From positions 569,533 to 633,532 of the forward strand of contig NMRA01000039.1 of the NCBI GenBank assembly GCA_002633005.1: a DNA stretch of 64,000 nucleotides, in the 5' to 3' direction. The position numbers and the translations under genes were made by a program. The DNA comes from Phoronis australis (lineage: Eukaryota; Phoronida; Phoronidae). The first letter of the stretch is position 1; each line of letters begins with the position of its first letter. Below, piece after piece: positions 1 to 12,700 of this stretch. The notes beneath the pieces were generated by a model that did no database searches, was not told the origin of the DNA, and saw only the letters and a list, made by a program, of their open reading frames with translations.

Positions 1-171
1 ACAAAATATGAAAAAATTCAAAGTTAAATTAAAATTGTGTCAAACCCTCTTGAAAAGGTCCATGTCATATCAAAAATTTCAGTATGAGACATTTTATGCT
101 TAAAAACGTTGTTAATGCTGACTATTGTCTTGAACAACGGTTTTATTAAGTGAATTGTTTTGTTATTCAAG

Positions 172-210
172 CAAGGTGTCGCTTGCTTACGTGTTTACGT
201 CGACACCTTG
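172..210. repeat. 10-bp inverted repeat (hairpin)
   Basis: Perfect 10-base arms (CAAGGTGTCG at 172-181 and its complement at 201-210) are separated by 19 bases. It lies in the first extra piece that this copy has relative to the 33-kb paralogous segment. It could be part of a small inserted element. Confidence 0.5.
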
Positions 211-454
211 GTAACACATCCAATCAATAATGACGTAGTTTGAAATCTCTTCAATGAGCCATACTATTATTCAAAACCTGACACCAGTTTCACAAAACTA
301 ATAAAACTTGACAATTGTGGACTTCAAAGTGAGAGATGAACGTTCAGTTTGTATACAACTTCATTTATTTACATAAAATAACACCACGAGTGATTCTAGG
401 AGCCATAAAACCTCTAAAGTTATCATATTCAACATACCTGAGCCTAAATAGATA

Positions 455-690
455 AAAATATAAAATAGTAAAACAAGTAAAACTAAAACGACGAGCGTCC
501 TTACTAAAACATATTAAGATATCCCCACGTTTCGAGCGATGCGCTCTTTGTCAACGGTGTGCTGCAGACTGATGAGTACAGGAGACCACATAGTGACACA
601 CAATAGATAACGTGTAGTTCTGCTATTTTAAATTTTTATCCGTCGGTAACTGCACAGCATTCCAGCTTCTATATGATTTCTAAATAGATA
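455..690. mobile_element. About 225-bp insertion flanked by an 11-bp direct repeat
   Basis: The direct repeat CTAAATAGATA occurs at 444-454 and 680-690; the paralogous 33-kb segment has one diverged copy and none of the intervening DNA. That is the footprint expected of an insertion with target-site duplication. The insert has no reading frame. On its minus strand it contains a perfect 5-bp stem (GAGCG-CAT-CGCTC) followed directly by GAAAC, resembling the stem II and GAAAC part of a hammerhead core, but the expected CTGANGA box is degenerate (TTGACAA). Family unknown; a short non-autonomous retroelement is possible. Confidence 0.5.
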
Positions 691-894
691 ATTTTGAAAT
701 ATCCCCAACACCTTTGTAGCAGATCTACCTTAAAATTGAAAACATGTTCATAGAAATCAATTGAGACCGTCAAGTAATTAAAAAAGTTACACCTTTTGAT
801 GCATAACAGGTGAACCCGCCATTTACATCTTCTTGACTCCAACTGTTCACAATATGCAAATACACCTGATGATGTTCATCCTGTAGACAAAACT

Positions 895-1369
895 AACTAC
901 AAGTACTGTAAAATACTCTATGTTGGGTTTTACGCCAAAATTGCTCAACGAAAACTCAACAAATTGGTGAATGATTACTGTGTGAACTTAAGAGTTGTAT
1001 TAACATTCAAGTCTCTAAAACTGTCGAGTTTATTTAACCCTAAGGACAAAATTTCTATGGGTCTACGGTCCAAGGTAGTATACAAATTTTTCTGTGCTGG
1101 ATGTGGCTCCAGTTATATAGGCGAAACTGTTCGCCATTTGAAAACCAGGACCAAGGAACATCTAAATTCTGACAGTAATTCACATGTAAATATTCACCTG
1201 CAGAGCTCCAATCATTGTTATCAGCAGTGCTCTTTCAATGACTTTGCAATAATAGACCAGGCAGTAACAACAAAGGAGCTTAAAATTCGTGAGGCTTTCC
1301 ATATCAGTTGGTGCAAGCCCAATCTCAATAGGCAACTGACACACCACAGGTTGTCATTGTTGGTCTAGT
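895..1369 (+). pseudogene. Penelope-like element GIY-YIG endonuclease fragment
   Basis: The open frame runs upstream of its first ATG (971) to about 895 and ends at TAG 1366-1368. The encoded stretch shows the features of GIY-YIG endonucleases at the C-terminus of Penelope-like retroelements: a basic linker (KIAQRKLNKLVNDYC), then RSKVVYKFFCAGCGSSY with a CxxC pair, the YIGET motif, R and KTRTKEHL, a later H and an E-A-x-H-I-x-W region. No reverse-transcriptase motifs are recognisable upstream, so this is a 5'-truncated copy. The visible endonuclease frame itself is unbroken. A hammerhead-like fold follows about 80 bases downstream, as expected for this element class. Confidence 0.75.
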
Positions 1370-1448
1370 TCATTGTCACTCCCTGTAACTGACTGTATCT
1401 GTGCTTCATTACTTGTTGCTGGGCCTAGCTAGGTGGCCACTGTATTAT

Positions 1449-1496
1449 GACTTCTGAGGATGGTGTTTAATTAATGACACTGAAACATGTCAAGTT
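1449..1496 (+). ncRNA. Hammerhead-ribozyme-like motif downstream of the endonuclease
   Basis: Core elements occur in canonical order: CTGAGGA (fits CUGANGA) at 1454-1460, GAAAC at 1482-1486 and the cleavage triplet GTC at 1489-1491. GACTT before the first box pairs with AAGTT after GTC (stem I, 5 bp including one G-U). GGTGT pairs with ACACT for stem II, leaving one unpaired U next to the core. Stem III is minimal (AC-AU-GU). Hammerheads with very short stem III are known from Penelope-like elements. The unpaired U and unknown tertiary contacts leave activity uncertain. Confidence 0.5.
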
Positions 1497-1499
1497 TTA

Positions 1500-3477
1500 A
1501 AACCGTTGTTGTTTTCGTGAAAATATGCAAATTAAGTTCATAGCAATACTCCAGCAGGGTCTTCTCAAAATATAGCAATTACACCCTATGTACACCAAAC
1601 GGGGCTGAGTATACATGTACCACTGTTGACAGTGAAGGTAGTCTTCGCTTTCATTTACGATACAGTATTTAAAATTCCAACACTAACGTTAAAACTGACC
1701 ATTACAAATACATAATTATCACAATACTCAATTATGAAAAGTATTCCACTTTTTCTTGGTTGTAACTACTTTAGCCTTCTGGTGGTAGGTAAATGATCAC
1801 TGCTTGGCTTAAATTTAACAAACACAAATCGCATTTGGAAATAAACTTACGAGAGTAATCAGACTTTATTCGATCACAGTGCTTGACCAAACAATTTTTA
1901 CAAATATATTTATATTGATACCACCAGAATTAGAACTTCACCTTTTTGGCTGTACATACTAAAAGTTGTGTAACTCGCTCTTGTCTCAATCTGAAACAGT
2001 ATCGTGTCTCCAGATAAAACTTTTTAACTTCAGGATACCTCATTTTATTTCCAAGAAAGTATTTTTTGTAGACGCCCGTCTCAAAAGGTACACATTTTTA
2101 AGAATAATTATTTCAGGCGCTCTTCCTAAATGATCAGGAATACTAACTTTCCAACTTTATCCCTGAGTTTCTGTCAGAGTATTCCTTTGTGTCCCTACAC
2201 CGAGCCATGCCACTGATAATTTTAATACTTGAAGTTTGTAAATAAATAAAGTGTTCTTATAGTGTTACAAAACAAAAAATAGTGATAAAAAGATGGTTTC
2301 AAAATGTGTCTGTGAGACCTACAGACACGATTTTATCGCTGAATTCACCTGAATATGTAGATGTGTAACAACAACGGTGGTTTATTCAACTTCAAGAGTC
2401 CATTTTGAGTGAGCGTTATTCTCCTCTGAATGAACAAAATATTGAATAAATGTCATATAAAATACACAAGCATGCATTTTTATCGAGCTTGTAAAGCTAT
2501 AACAGAGGCTGACAAAAGCAGAAGGCACCAAGTAGTGCTTTGTATCATTTTGGTAGATGCTTTTACCCAATGAATGAATGGTACATGCAGGAGGATACCT
2601 CCCGCAATATATTGCCCTGGTTGATACAGTTGAGTTTTGAGGACCATAAGAGTAATGTAGATAACGTTGAGGTAGAAGAATGCCGTCATTTTAATTTTTA
2701 ACAGCCCAAACCTTTTAACATTGCATCACATGACATTAGTCGGAATTACCTGACAAGAAATTATATCAAGTCTGATGGAGTCTGAATAAGAATTACACAA
2801 TTATTGCACTTAAAATAATGCTGGTTGTACTCTACAAATGATCCAGGGCTTTCTAGATTGTCTGTTTACAAAATCAAGTTGCACTGTAGCTCTTGTGTGC
2901 AGTCAATCAAGTCATTTTTCATTCATTCCGTGCCGCACGGTTTTAAATCCGAAGTACGTGGCTAGATATGAAAAGCGGTCCACGCAGTCAAAGTCAGTTC
3001 AGTGCTCAATAAAGTTAAAAACTAGGCCCCTTTCACGACACACTGTACTTCGCCGCTGTCGTGAAGAGGAGTGTTCATCAGGAAATCTTGTATAAGGTGA
3101 AGTTGAGCAATTGCTGCATTAGCGATGGCTTCAAGGAAATAAACCAGTGACTAAAATAAACTGATACATCATGGGTTATAAACTGGTGACTGTTCGAACG
3201 GGAAAGCTTTAGAAGTTGAATTCCTCGTACCTAAGGTCATGTTTACTCTGAAAATACGATAATAAGTAGCCAAAACATTTGATTTATGTTTCAATTCCCT
3301 GGTATCTGGTATCAATGATTTCAGTATCTCTTTGAACCATAGAAGATATTTGGCGTGCGAGTCGTGAGGGCAGAAAACAGAGCACGGGAATGTTTAGCTT
3401 CGCTTTAGATGAAACCAAATGGGAGATTTTTGTAATATACAGATAACTGATTCACCCAATCAAAATTACGTGACTGA
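1500..3477. other. No gene seen
   Basis: AT-rich sequence between the endonuclease relic and the NMRK stop codon. No reading frame here resembles a protein and no tandem repeat stands out. The NMRK 3' UTR should occupy the right-hand part, but I did not find a convincing polyadenylation signal for it. Confidence 0.4.
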
Positions 3478-6400
3478 TCAAAGTCCACACATCCTCGTTA
3501 TTTCGTCGTATATTTGCTTGAATACCGTATCTTCATCGTTGGTCCCACTCACATACACTGAAACAAGAATGATTATTATTAGTCGCCACTTAAAATAGTC
3601 GCATCTGCTGTGGCCGTTGCCAGGTTTCGAGTTAGAGCTCACAGCACTGCCCCAACGGTTCCCGTTATGATGGAGCCTTTATTCAATTGGCTAGTCTGAG
3701 TCATTTGGGCGAATGGCGCGAAAATAGTGAACTTCAACTACTGGGACAATCACTACGACATGTGATTTTCAAACTGGACAGTTGTTGGTCACAAGGCTTA
3801 AAACTGCATATGCACAGATACGATATTCGTTCTCCCGTTCAGTGACTTTACCAGACGGAGTGGGTTGTGAGCGTGTGATAACATCTAGCTCCTTTGTCAA
3901 CTGCCAAGCTCAGCCTTTTGTCTGTTATGACAACAGTTAGGCCAATTATGTACCAGGTTTATTACAGACCACGTTTGAACACTGTCAGACCCAGAGCGAA
4001 TCGGTACGTTCGGAAAGAATAGATTGTCGTAAATACAGCATTAGACGAGGAATTCAGAAATGTTATTGGTTTATGTTAAAATATGTTATAACTTAACTTT
4101 TTTTTAACACCACAGTCAAGCTAGATACGATCTCATTGGAGATTAGGGCAATTATCGAACAAATGAGAGCTGGCCCTCCAACCATAAATGCCAGAAGGGA
4201 GCTGATCAGCCTTGTAAGATATTGGCTACAGGGGTCATCTTCCCAACTTGTTCTTGAGCTATAGAATCGAACAAGTTGGGAGCAACGGGAAAACGCCGTA
4301 ATGAACACCTCCAAAGTGACAATTAACGTAACAAAAACACCCAACGTTTACCGAATGGAATAGCGGTAGCCTAATTCACCCGAGAATTTGCGAGCCGTTC
4401 AATTCATGATAGATGCATGTGTGCAAAGCATCATTCGAGAGGCTTAGGACATATAGCAGCAGCGGACGCAGGACAGAGATGACAGCAGCAATGTCCGCAC
4501 ATTTGTGAATGTGGGCGAATAAAAACGTCAATAACACCGACAATAGACAATGAGCCCGGAATCGTGACCTGCGAGGTATCCTGGTACGTATCTGCGAGCA
4601 AGAATTCGCTAAAAAGGAGTTAATTTCGAGGTCCAAACGCGATTTGCGAAAAAGGACAGACTTAAGAACGAACCCCGAAAACTGCTAACCTTGCACCCAA
4701 CAGGGAGCACTGCACCTCGTCGTTTAAAGGGGAACAATATCAGAGAACTTTTCGTGGAAAAGAGATCAAATCAAGTCGTGGATTTCTGACCAAGGCCCGA
4801 AGTCTGAAGAGTGTATTTGAAATCAAACTCGAAAATATCTTTGACATTTTCTTTTCTGACTTGTGCGAACTCAAGTTGTGTATCTTTTTCTATGCAAATA
4901 TACATTATGGTTTAGGCGAGTGACTATCTATTCCAAGTTGATGACCCTTAGTTGTAGCTGTATTTTTGAGTAACAGCTCGAGAACTCGACTTAAAACTTT
5001 GATTTCAGACGCGAACTTGTAGATTCATGATGTAGTCATCAATTGCAAACGAGGAGTAGACAGTCGTCCTCATAAACCATAATGTATTCAGATCAGAATA
5101 ATAGAAAAATATCTTCAATTTGCACAAAATAATACGGAAAATGTAAAAAATAAATTCGATTTCGAGTATAAAGATTACACCCTTATCCAAATCAAATGCG
5201 TGGCAAGTATTTCAACAAATAGTCTGGCTAGCCAGTGTGAAAATTAGACAGTGCAAAAGTCTTAAAAACATGATAAACATAGCAGGTCACTAAAATCAAA
5301 AAAATGGCAAGATCTTGGACATCGCTCTGGGCAGAGATAGATACACTCACCTATGTCGGCTTGATCGGCCACTTGGCGTTCAAACTTTAGGTAGGCTGGC
5401 CATACAACGGTATCAAAATAGCCCATTGGCACATCATTAAAATACTTTCTGGTTCTGTAACAAAACAAACACACGCCATATCTGCTTGTTTAGTATGACG
5501 ACACGTTATTTTGACGTTGTGCAACCAGTCAAATAAATTCAAAACGTCAAAGTTAAAAACAATAGTATCATATGAAGGCAGATTTACGTTTCTTGACAAA
5601 AACCAGGCACTTCGAGAATTATTACCTGGTTATTTACGTGGCTAATCTTAAACCTTCTGAGCTCGCTGGTATCATGTTAGTGCTACCGTTATCAGAGCAC
5701 GTCGATTTGCCCAACCACAAAATTTCACAAAAATTCCAAAGGATTAACTTCTCTCGTAGTTACATGAACCGAAAAATAATCCAAGACCGGCACATTCTAT
5801 TGATAATGTATGTTATGTGACTGTACGTTTCTATTCCTCTACGTAGGTTCAGTTCGTGCCATAATAGTGACAGCTACGTCATAACTAAACAACCAAATTG
5901 TTCAAACTTGTGGAAGCAGCGTGGTCAAATGGTAAATTTAAAGTGCTGCTTCCTAATTTATATCCGGCAAGACCACACTGATAGACCCTTTCGTGGCTAA
6001 GACTTCCGGCTCCACAGTATACCTTGTTTGTATCATCGCATCATCGTCATCATCACCGTCATCGTTTTTATTATCACTATCATTATTATATTTAATACTA
6101 TATTATGAGATCAAAAGAAACAATTTATGGCTTCCTCTCATAACATACATCTTTCCCGATGACGATTTACCTATTTGTGTTCAATCCAAAGTCACAGTAC
6201 GGTAAAGTCGCTCGATTTTCGGACACTCGAAATTAATTCCAATAGAAAAAAATCATTCTTGGACGAATCTCGCGAAACATCATTTTTGTGGTGTCCGTAA
6301 GTAAACAAACACGATACCCAAATAATGCATAAACGAAATGCCAATGTCAAATGAGAATTTTAATCAGATGTAACGTTTCGCGCAAAACTCAGAGAACAGT

Positions 6401-6727
6401 TCAATACACAACAATTTCAAACAGATATCGTCCTGGAAATCTGCTGTTACATGGTAGATTGGAAGATGATCTTGACTTCAGGATAAATATAGTTCGGTAG
6501 AAGCCTTTCGTTAGCACAGACCTCGTTTAAAACACGACTGGACATTTTGTTTGACACTTTATACAAACTTGCTTGAAGTGTCTGAATAATCTATAACTAG
6601 CGCTTTAATTTGTTTGTCTGTTATGGGTTTTTGTGTTTTTCTACATAGCTGTACGCCTGAAAAAGTACATTGTTTAGACACTACGAGCGAGTTTGTATTA
6701 AGCAGGCAAACAAAAAGTCCAGTACTG

Positions 6728-6790
<63 letters not shown>

Positions 6791-9700
6791 CGTGTGCGCG
6801 CGCCTACCCCCTGCCCAAATGAAATCAGCCTCAAATTGGTCTTTAGTCAAAATATGTTGTTGCTTGAGACCAAACTCTTCAGGAACATTCTTCACGGTGT
6901 GTGGTCAACACGACAAGCATGATCTCAAGACATGGCGAACTGTCAATTGTTTTTATAACCAACAATCTCGACTCATTCGGTAAAGAAAAACTCAAGTTTA
7001 TAGTGGTGGTTGGTCTAAATCATATTTTAGCTTTTTCGACGACATGACGGTTTATTGGCGCTTTAAAATATGACTTACTGTCGTCTTCTGTTGCATTCTT
7101 CATAAGGTAATTGTAAAAAGAACTTCTTATCAAACTGGGAACAGAGCTCTCTGAAATGTGATATACAGAAACAACTTCAGTGCATTTCCGGATCAAACCA
7201 GTGGATTGGCAAACACAAGGGGTGTTAGAGATTCCTTAAACACAGAATTCGAAAGCGGTAGGGTTACGTAGAGCCTAGATTCTCTGGGCCCCAAAGGCGT
7301 ATATACTTCACTTTCGTCTGGATTTTCTATACATGTACTTTAAAAACAACTTCAACGTGATAACGCTGAAGCAGATTTTTCTGTATTACATTCTGCCAAA
7401 ACAACATAAATAAAAAGCAATTTTTCATAAAGACACATTAAAGGAGAATGCCACCCGATTTAATTAGTCTTTTTTACCGTCTTAATCGGCCTATATCCAC
7501 ATCGCCTCTTATACGGTCGACCTCACCTTGCCGAGAGGTGTCGCGTTAACCTGTGAGGAAGGTGAGAAGCGACGCAGCGACGTCAGTGGTTCGTCTGCTG
7601 AGCGAATGCCGCTATATTGCGGTGCATCGGTTCCCGCTTGTCCAAACTATGAAGCTGCGAAGAAAGCGGGTGTATCGTTTCTTCGACTTCCTCGAGAGCC
7701 CGAAATGCTTAGGAAGTGGTTCGCGGTAGTAAAGAATGAAAGGTATGGTGTTAATAGCAAGTATGAGGCCGTGAAACATCTCCGTGTCTGTGGCCGGCAT
7801 TTCGTCGACAGTGATTTCTCTGACGAATTCCGGCTTACCAAAGAACTATCCATACGTTCCGTTGCCTATGCATGTTCACTGCGCCTCTCTAGTATTTCTT
7901 GATCAGTGTACTCCGGTTCGAACTGATAGCCTGTGAAACCTAACGCTCCGACCCGTGAAGTCTTCGTCGGATAAGCTCTTGACTAAGTCGGGATTGGCGC
8001 CGGGCGAGTTGCCATGTAGACGTTTATTATTCTGCGTTCTGTTTCAAAATGAATTATTTTTATCCTAAAATGATCCTAACCAATGCTTATGAAACTGAAA
8101 CAAAGTCTGTCTCATTAGATACAATGTGTAATGCCGTGGAGTGCTCGTGAGTGCAAATGTTTTGAGACGCCAGCAATGAATAAACCACTGCGTTAGGCTA
8201 CGGGCTTTTTATGCCGACATTGAAAGGTAATTGACCGGGCACCGAGGTCGTGTGAGCGCATGCTAATTCAGTGTTTCCTGACAGAAAGCTGTTGTGAAAC
8301 AATTATTCGATTTTATATGCTATCGTCACATGTTAGCGGAATCTTTATTTTGAAATACAAATACATTATTCAAGTCATTGTTACTGTACAAACTTTGCCC
8401 TGACGGTCTGTGGAAGGGGAACTTCGCGGCCTCCGACAAATAAGTAGATTTTAAGTTTCGTGGCTAATTCACATAAATAATTACGTGCACATTATTTCTT
8501 TGGCTCACTATTATAGTCTTTTCGTGACTGGAGGTTTAGTTTCAAACTCAAGCTGGTTTATGTTCGTGCCAGTCCCGGCGGACGCGACTGGCCTGATCGG
8601 GTTCCGAGCCACTGGCCGGGATAACAAGCGTTTTGTGTGTTTTGAACTCACAAGTATAAACAACACAGATCTAGGTACTCCTGTCTGTAATTCAAGGAAG
8701 AATACTTCGAATTTATCTCCGAACAGACCCCAAACTCCTGCTACGGCATTACCCTTGGTAAATTGGCCTACCGAACTTTGTGTCCAAATACCAGTAAATC
8801 ACGTTTTTATAAGAACTCGGTGTATTTTTAAAGGTTTTACATCGAATTTTGATGATTTATTGGTGTTAAACGATGAATTCAAGCGATAAGCTGACACCAC
8901 TAACCCGTGTTGTGAACTGCTGAACAGACTGCGTGTAAAACCAATTACGTCATTGGATAATTTCAACACCTCCGTCTACCGTCAGGTGTCAGGTAACGCA
9001 ACCGAACGTGCCGTTACCGAGTAGAACTACTCGATCTAAATTGATACAAAATAGGTTGTTTTTGGATGGCATTCACCTTTAAACATTATCTGAGGTTTCC
9101 CGGCATTTCATTTCTCTTAAAGGGTCGGTTTGCTGTTTATTAACTGTCAATGTTGTGAATTGTTACGCATTCGGTGCAAAATCCTGACACTGTAAGAAAC
9201 ATTTCATATCAATTATATGACAAATCAAGGCCAAATTCGGGTTTCGTTTTTATCCCTCCAAAGGGAACTTTTACCTATTGAGAAAGAACATACAAATCAG
9301 TGTCCGAATTACTGAAATATTCCTTTGCAGAATATTCTTCATAGAAACCAGTAAAACTACTGATACGCAGTGAAAATGTCTGCATTAAAATTACAACATG
9401 ATTCTCAGCTGTGTAGTCAATAGCAATTCTTTATCACAAGAACTCTGTCCGATAAAGACCTAAGACACATACAATGATAACTATGAAACAGTAGCAGTTA
9501 GTGATATTGAAATAAAATGAATGAATAAAATATTCGTCAATGCAATTTCAATCAAATATATTTTTTTTCTGAGGATAAGCGGGGCCAAATTGGGCCAGGC
9601 TTTTAACAATACAAAGTCTTTGTTATCAACAGTGAATGAGCAGGAAAATGTTACAAACTTAATTTTCAGGGGACGTAACGTTTGGGAAAATAAGGCATCA

Positions 9701-12700
9701 AAGCATCCTACCTAATGCCAAGCTTGAACTATCTACCAGTTTTAGTTGGCATTGCTCAGCAAATGCTGTAACCCCTGGTGGCTTACTTGTGTGTGTACAA
9801 CAGAAACCCGTCAACTAGCAAAATCTGAGGCCGTTCCGCGTCAAGCTCACGCTGAGAACTTATCTTCCATTCTCTAATATCTTTAACCAACTTGTCCATG
9901 TTCAACGCCTCTTCACCTGTAGAAAAGTTACCATTTGAATGCATGAAAGTTTACAAAAGCAGATATGATTGTTAGGAAAAACTACTCGTGGCAAATTTCT
10001 CTATCACACCATGGTCTTTGAAATGACTGAAAGAAAATAAAACTACAGTTCATAATCAAAGAGTAAAAATTAAAATTTTAAGACTTATTGTCAAAAGCAT
10101 CTGATTTCCACTATGCAAATGAGCGCAAATAAATTGGGAAGTGAAAAATCATGGCGTCACACTTGCTTGTCATTACATCGCATTACTTTTGCTTTCATGA
10201 CAGAAGCCAGGAGTAGAGAGGACTGATAGGACCAACTGGTGAAGGCGAATTGTACGCAGCGGATTTGTGGTTTGCCAAAGAAATCTCTTGGCGGTATTAA
10301 AGTGGCAAGTTCATCAAATCGATGTTGATCTCAATTACAAAACAAGGGAAACTCGGGCAAAGCGTTGAAATGTGTCCACGAATGCAATGCAAACGGTATG
10401 CTTCTACTGCTCTATATTAGATTCATATCACTGGCCATTAGGTGTCGCAGAGTACTCACAGTCATTCGAAAATGGAATGGTGTCTTGGTCATCCAAGTAC
10501 AGGCTCATGTGCCAAATTTCATGAAAATGTGTAAAGGAACTCTAAAGATATATAGACAAACGTAAGAAAATATAAATGCCACATGCACTATCTCACAAAG
10601 ATCTTGCTAGTGTACAGAAAAATAAATCTGCTGAGCCTAATTGATACTTTGAAGCAACGCTGTCGACATTTTCAACATTCTGTGATACCTTTGAAACTTT
10701 AAAAATACGATGCCATGTATGCGATAGGTTTAATTTCGGTTTACCACTTTTGCTTAAGGAAGAAAATGCATTTTTTCACATCACATTCAGAACAGTTTCT
10801 TGTTTAGAATAGGCACGTCATCTAGATAAAAATATGACGAAATTCCACAAAGTGGGTGAACACAGCAAAGCCATAGATGTTACAGTAAATGAGCCGTCGT
10901 GGTTGAAACAACCAGGGATTGTTTAGTTTCGCCTACACAGGTAACCGGACAATCGCCGCACTTAATTCCATATATATCACACTGGCTGTCTACATTACGG
11001 ATTATTAATCATGTTATGTTCAGTGGTTGCTCCGGTCAAACCGTGTGTGTTAGTATTTAGTTCAGGTCTCGATGTTTCATCAAAAGTCTTGCTGAAAACT
11101 TACATGTAATATGGCTATCCGCACTTCCCTGACTGTCTTCTGTAACTCCCCTTCCATTTATTCAGGCCACCCAGGTGACATAAGGTACACGTAACGCCCC
11201 AAGTTTATGAACATTTGAAGGTGATGACAATCATGAAACAACGCTCTAGTTGTGTAGCTTTACGGTGAATTCTGGTCGTCATGCCATAGGTAAAATGATA
11301 TTTACTCTATGGCAATGTTACGATCATCCTTGATCTTGACTAAACATTCTTGGAAAAGAATTTAGAATTTACTCATGTGTAACTTCCTTTTCTGCGAACG
11401 CAGTGTGTTTACACTGTCTGAGGGGGGGGAAGGGTGAGCGGTCAGGCTGCTCTTAAAAACCGTTATTCATAGTTTGGCACTCATCACCAACTTTTTCTAA
11501 AACTTTAAGTCACCATGATGATCTGATTGTATCAAAGGAAAGAGGCAGGATACATTCGTCACTTAACTCATTTGTCGTTAGAGAAGCAAAATAGTCTAAT
11601 CCGACAGAATATTGAAATATGTTGACGTCTTTTTAATGGAAACCTGTTTGCCAAATTTCTAGAAAATCTGCCATGGAAAACTGAAAATATAGAAACAAAC
11701 ACAAAAACCTGCTCCTAGGGGGCATAGTTATAAACGGACCCGTCCAAAAGTTGTCATCCATTGTCATCTCCATAGAACACATCTGTCAATTTTGATGAAC
11801 AACCGTTATGAGTTTTGGGGTACACCAACAGACGCCGGACGCTCAAACAGGGATGGTGCTAATATGCAAACATGACTTGTGTGTATGTAGGCACATAATA
11901 ACCAAATGATTCTCCACTGACTAGGCACATGGTTGGCTACTCACAATCCCAATTTGGGAAGTCTAACGATGGCAACCACAGGCCCTTTTCTTCCCAGAAT
12001 TCTCTGCAACTGTCTTCTGTCTAAAACAAAATACACTCATGGTATACTGACACAGTGTGCGCAAACATTCCTCTACATATGTCCATAGTTGACAGATGGC
12101 AGGACCGTCACGCCTTTTGAAGGATCGTCACGCCCTCAGCAACAGCATCAGAATGCCTCTCGCTTCCTTGACATACGTGTTTTTAAGCATTCTGGTCTCT
12201 GTTGTAACGTCTCCGTTAATTTTTGTGCTTAGTTAAGTAAGCTTCGACTAACAGAACTGCGACAATATATCCACTTTTTACTTGACTAAAACATATTTCA
12301 GTTACGGAAAACGCACGTAGAAATCGCAAAAATAGTCTCTCTTGCGCATTTAAAATGAACAATTACTGGGTAGCCACTGTAAGATCACATCAAACTTCTA
12401 CACCAATGACATTTTATTGAGACAAAGTCCTGAGTGAATTTCCAAACAGGTTTGGCAAGAAATTTGTCCAATATTGCAGAACCTGACGGAGTTCTGTTGA
12501 AGTGTGTCCAGTTTATTTTGGAAACGGCGGTATCAGGTAGTCCAGTATCTTCAACAAAACGAAAGGCCGTTCGGGAAAATTTCACATGTCTAAGTACGTG
12601 AAATGTTTTAAATTTTTACAGTGGCACAACGTGAACGCAATTATCAATAGGGAAAATAAATGGTATGGAGCATGAACAGAATTATGCGTATTCACAATGT

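Larger units (their letters stand above)
100..728. repeat. Diverged copy of the 3' flank of the TPR gene at 33 kb
   Basis: By eye this stretch is collinear with 32755-33007. Shared blocks include the 'aatgctgactattg.cttgaac' region, 'cacaaaactaataaaac', the 'tgattctaggagcc' block and 'cctttgtagcagatct', all in the same order and orientation. At 33 kb the last block lies inside the end of the TPR reading frame, so this copy looks like a duplicated gene 3' end without its coding part. Compared with 33 kb it carries two extra pieces, about 148-285 and 455-690. Homology stops near 728. Confidence 0.6.

Noticed and set aside
568-600. CTGATGAG at 569-576 as a plus-strand hammerhead core
   Set aside because: No GAAA follows at a usable distance and no stem II forms.
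5915-5980. Functional tRNA gene
   Set aside because: Only the 5' half resembles a tRNA; no B box and no cloverleaf.
6559-6983. Open frames crossing the CA repeat on both strands
   Set aside because: They exist only because the dinucleotide array has no stops.
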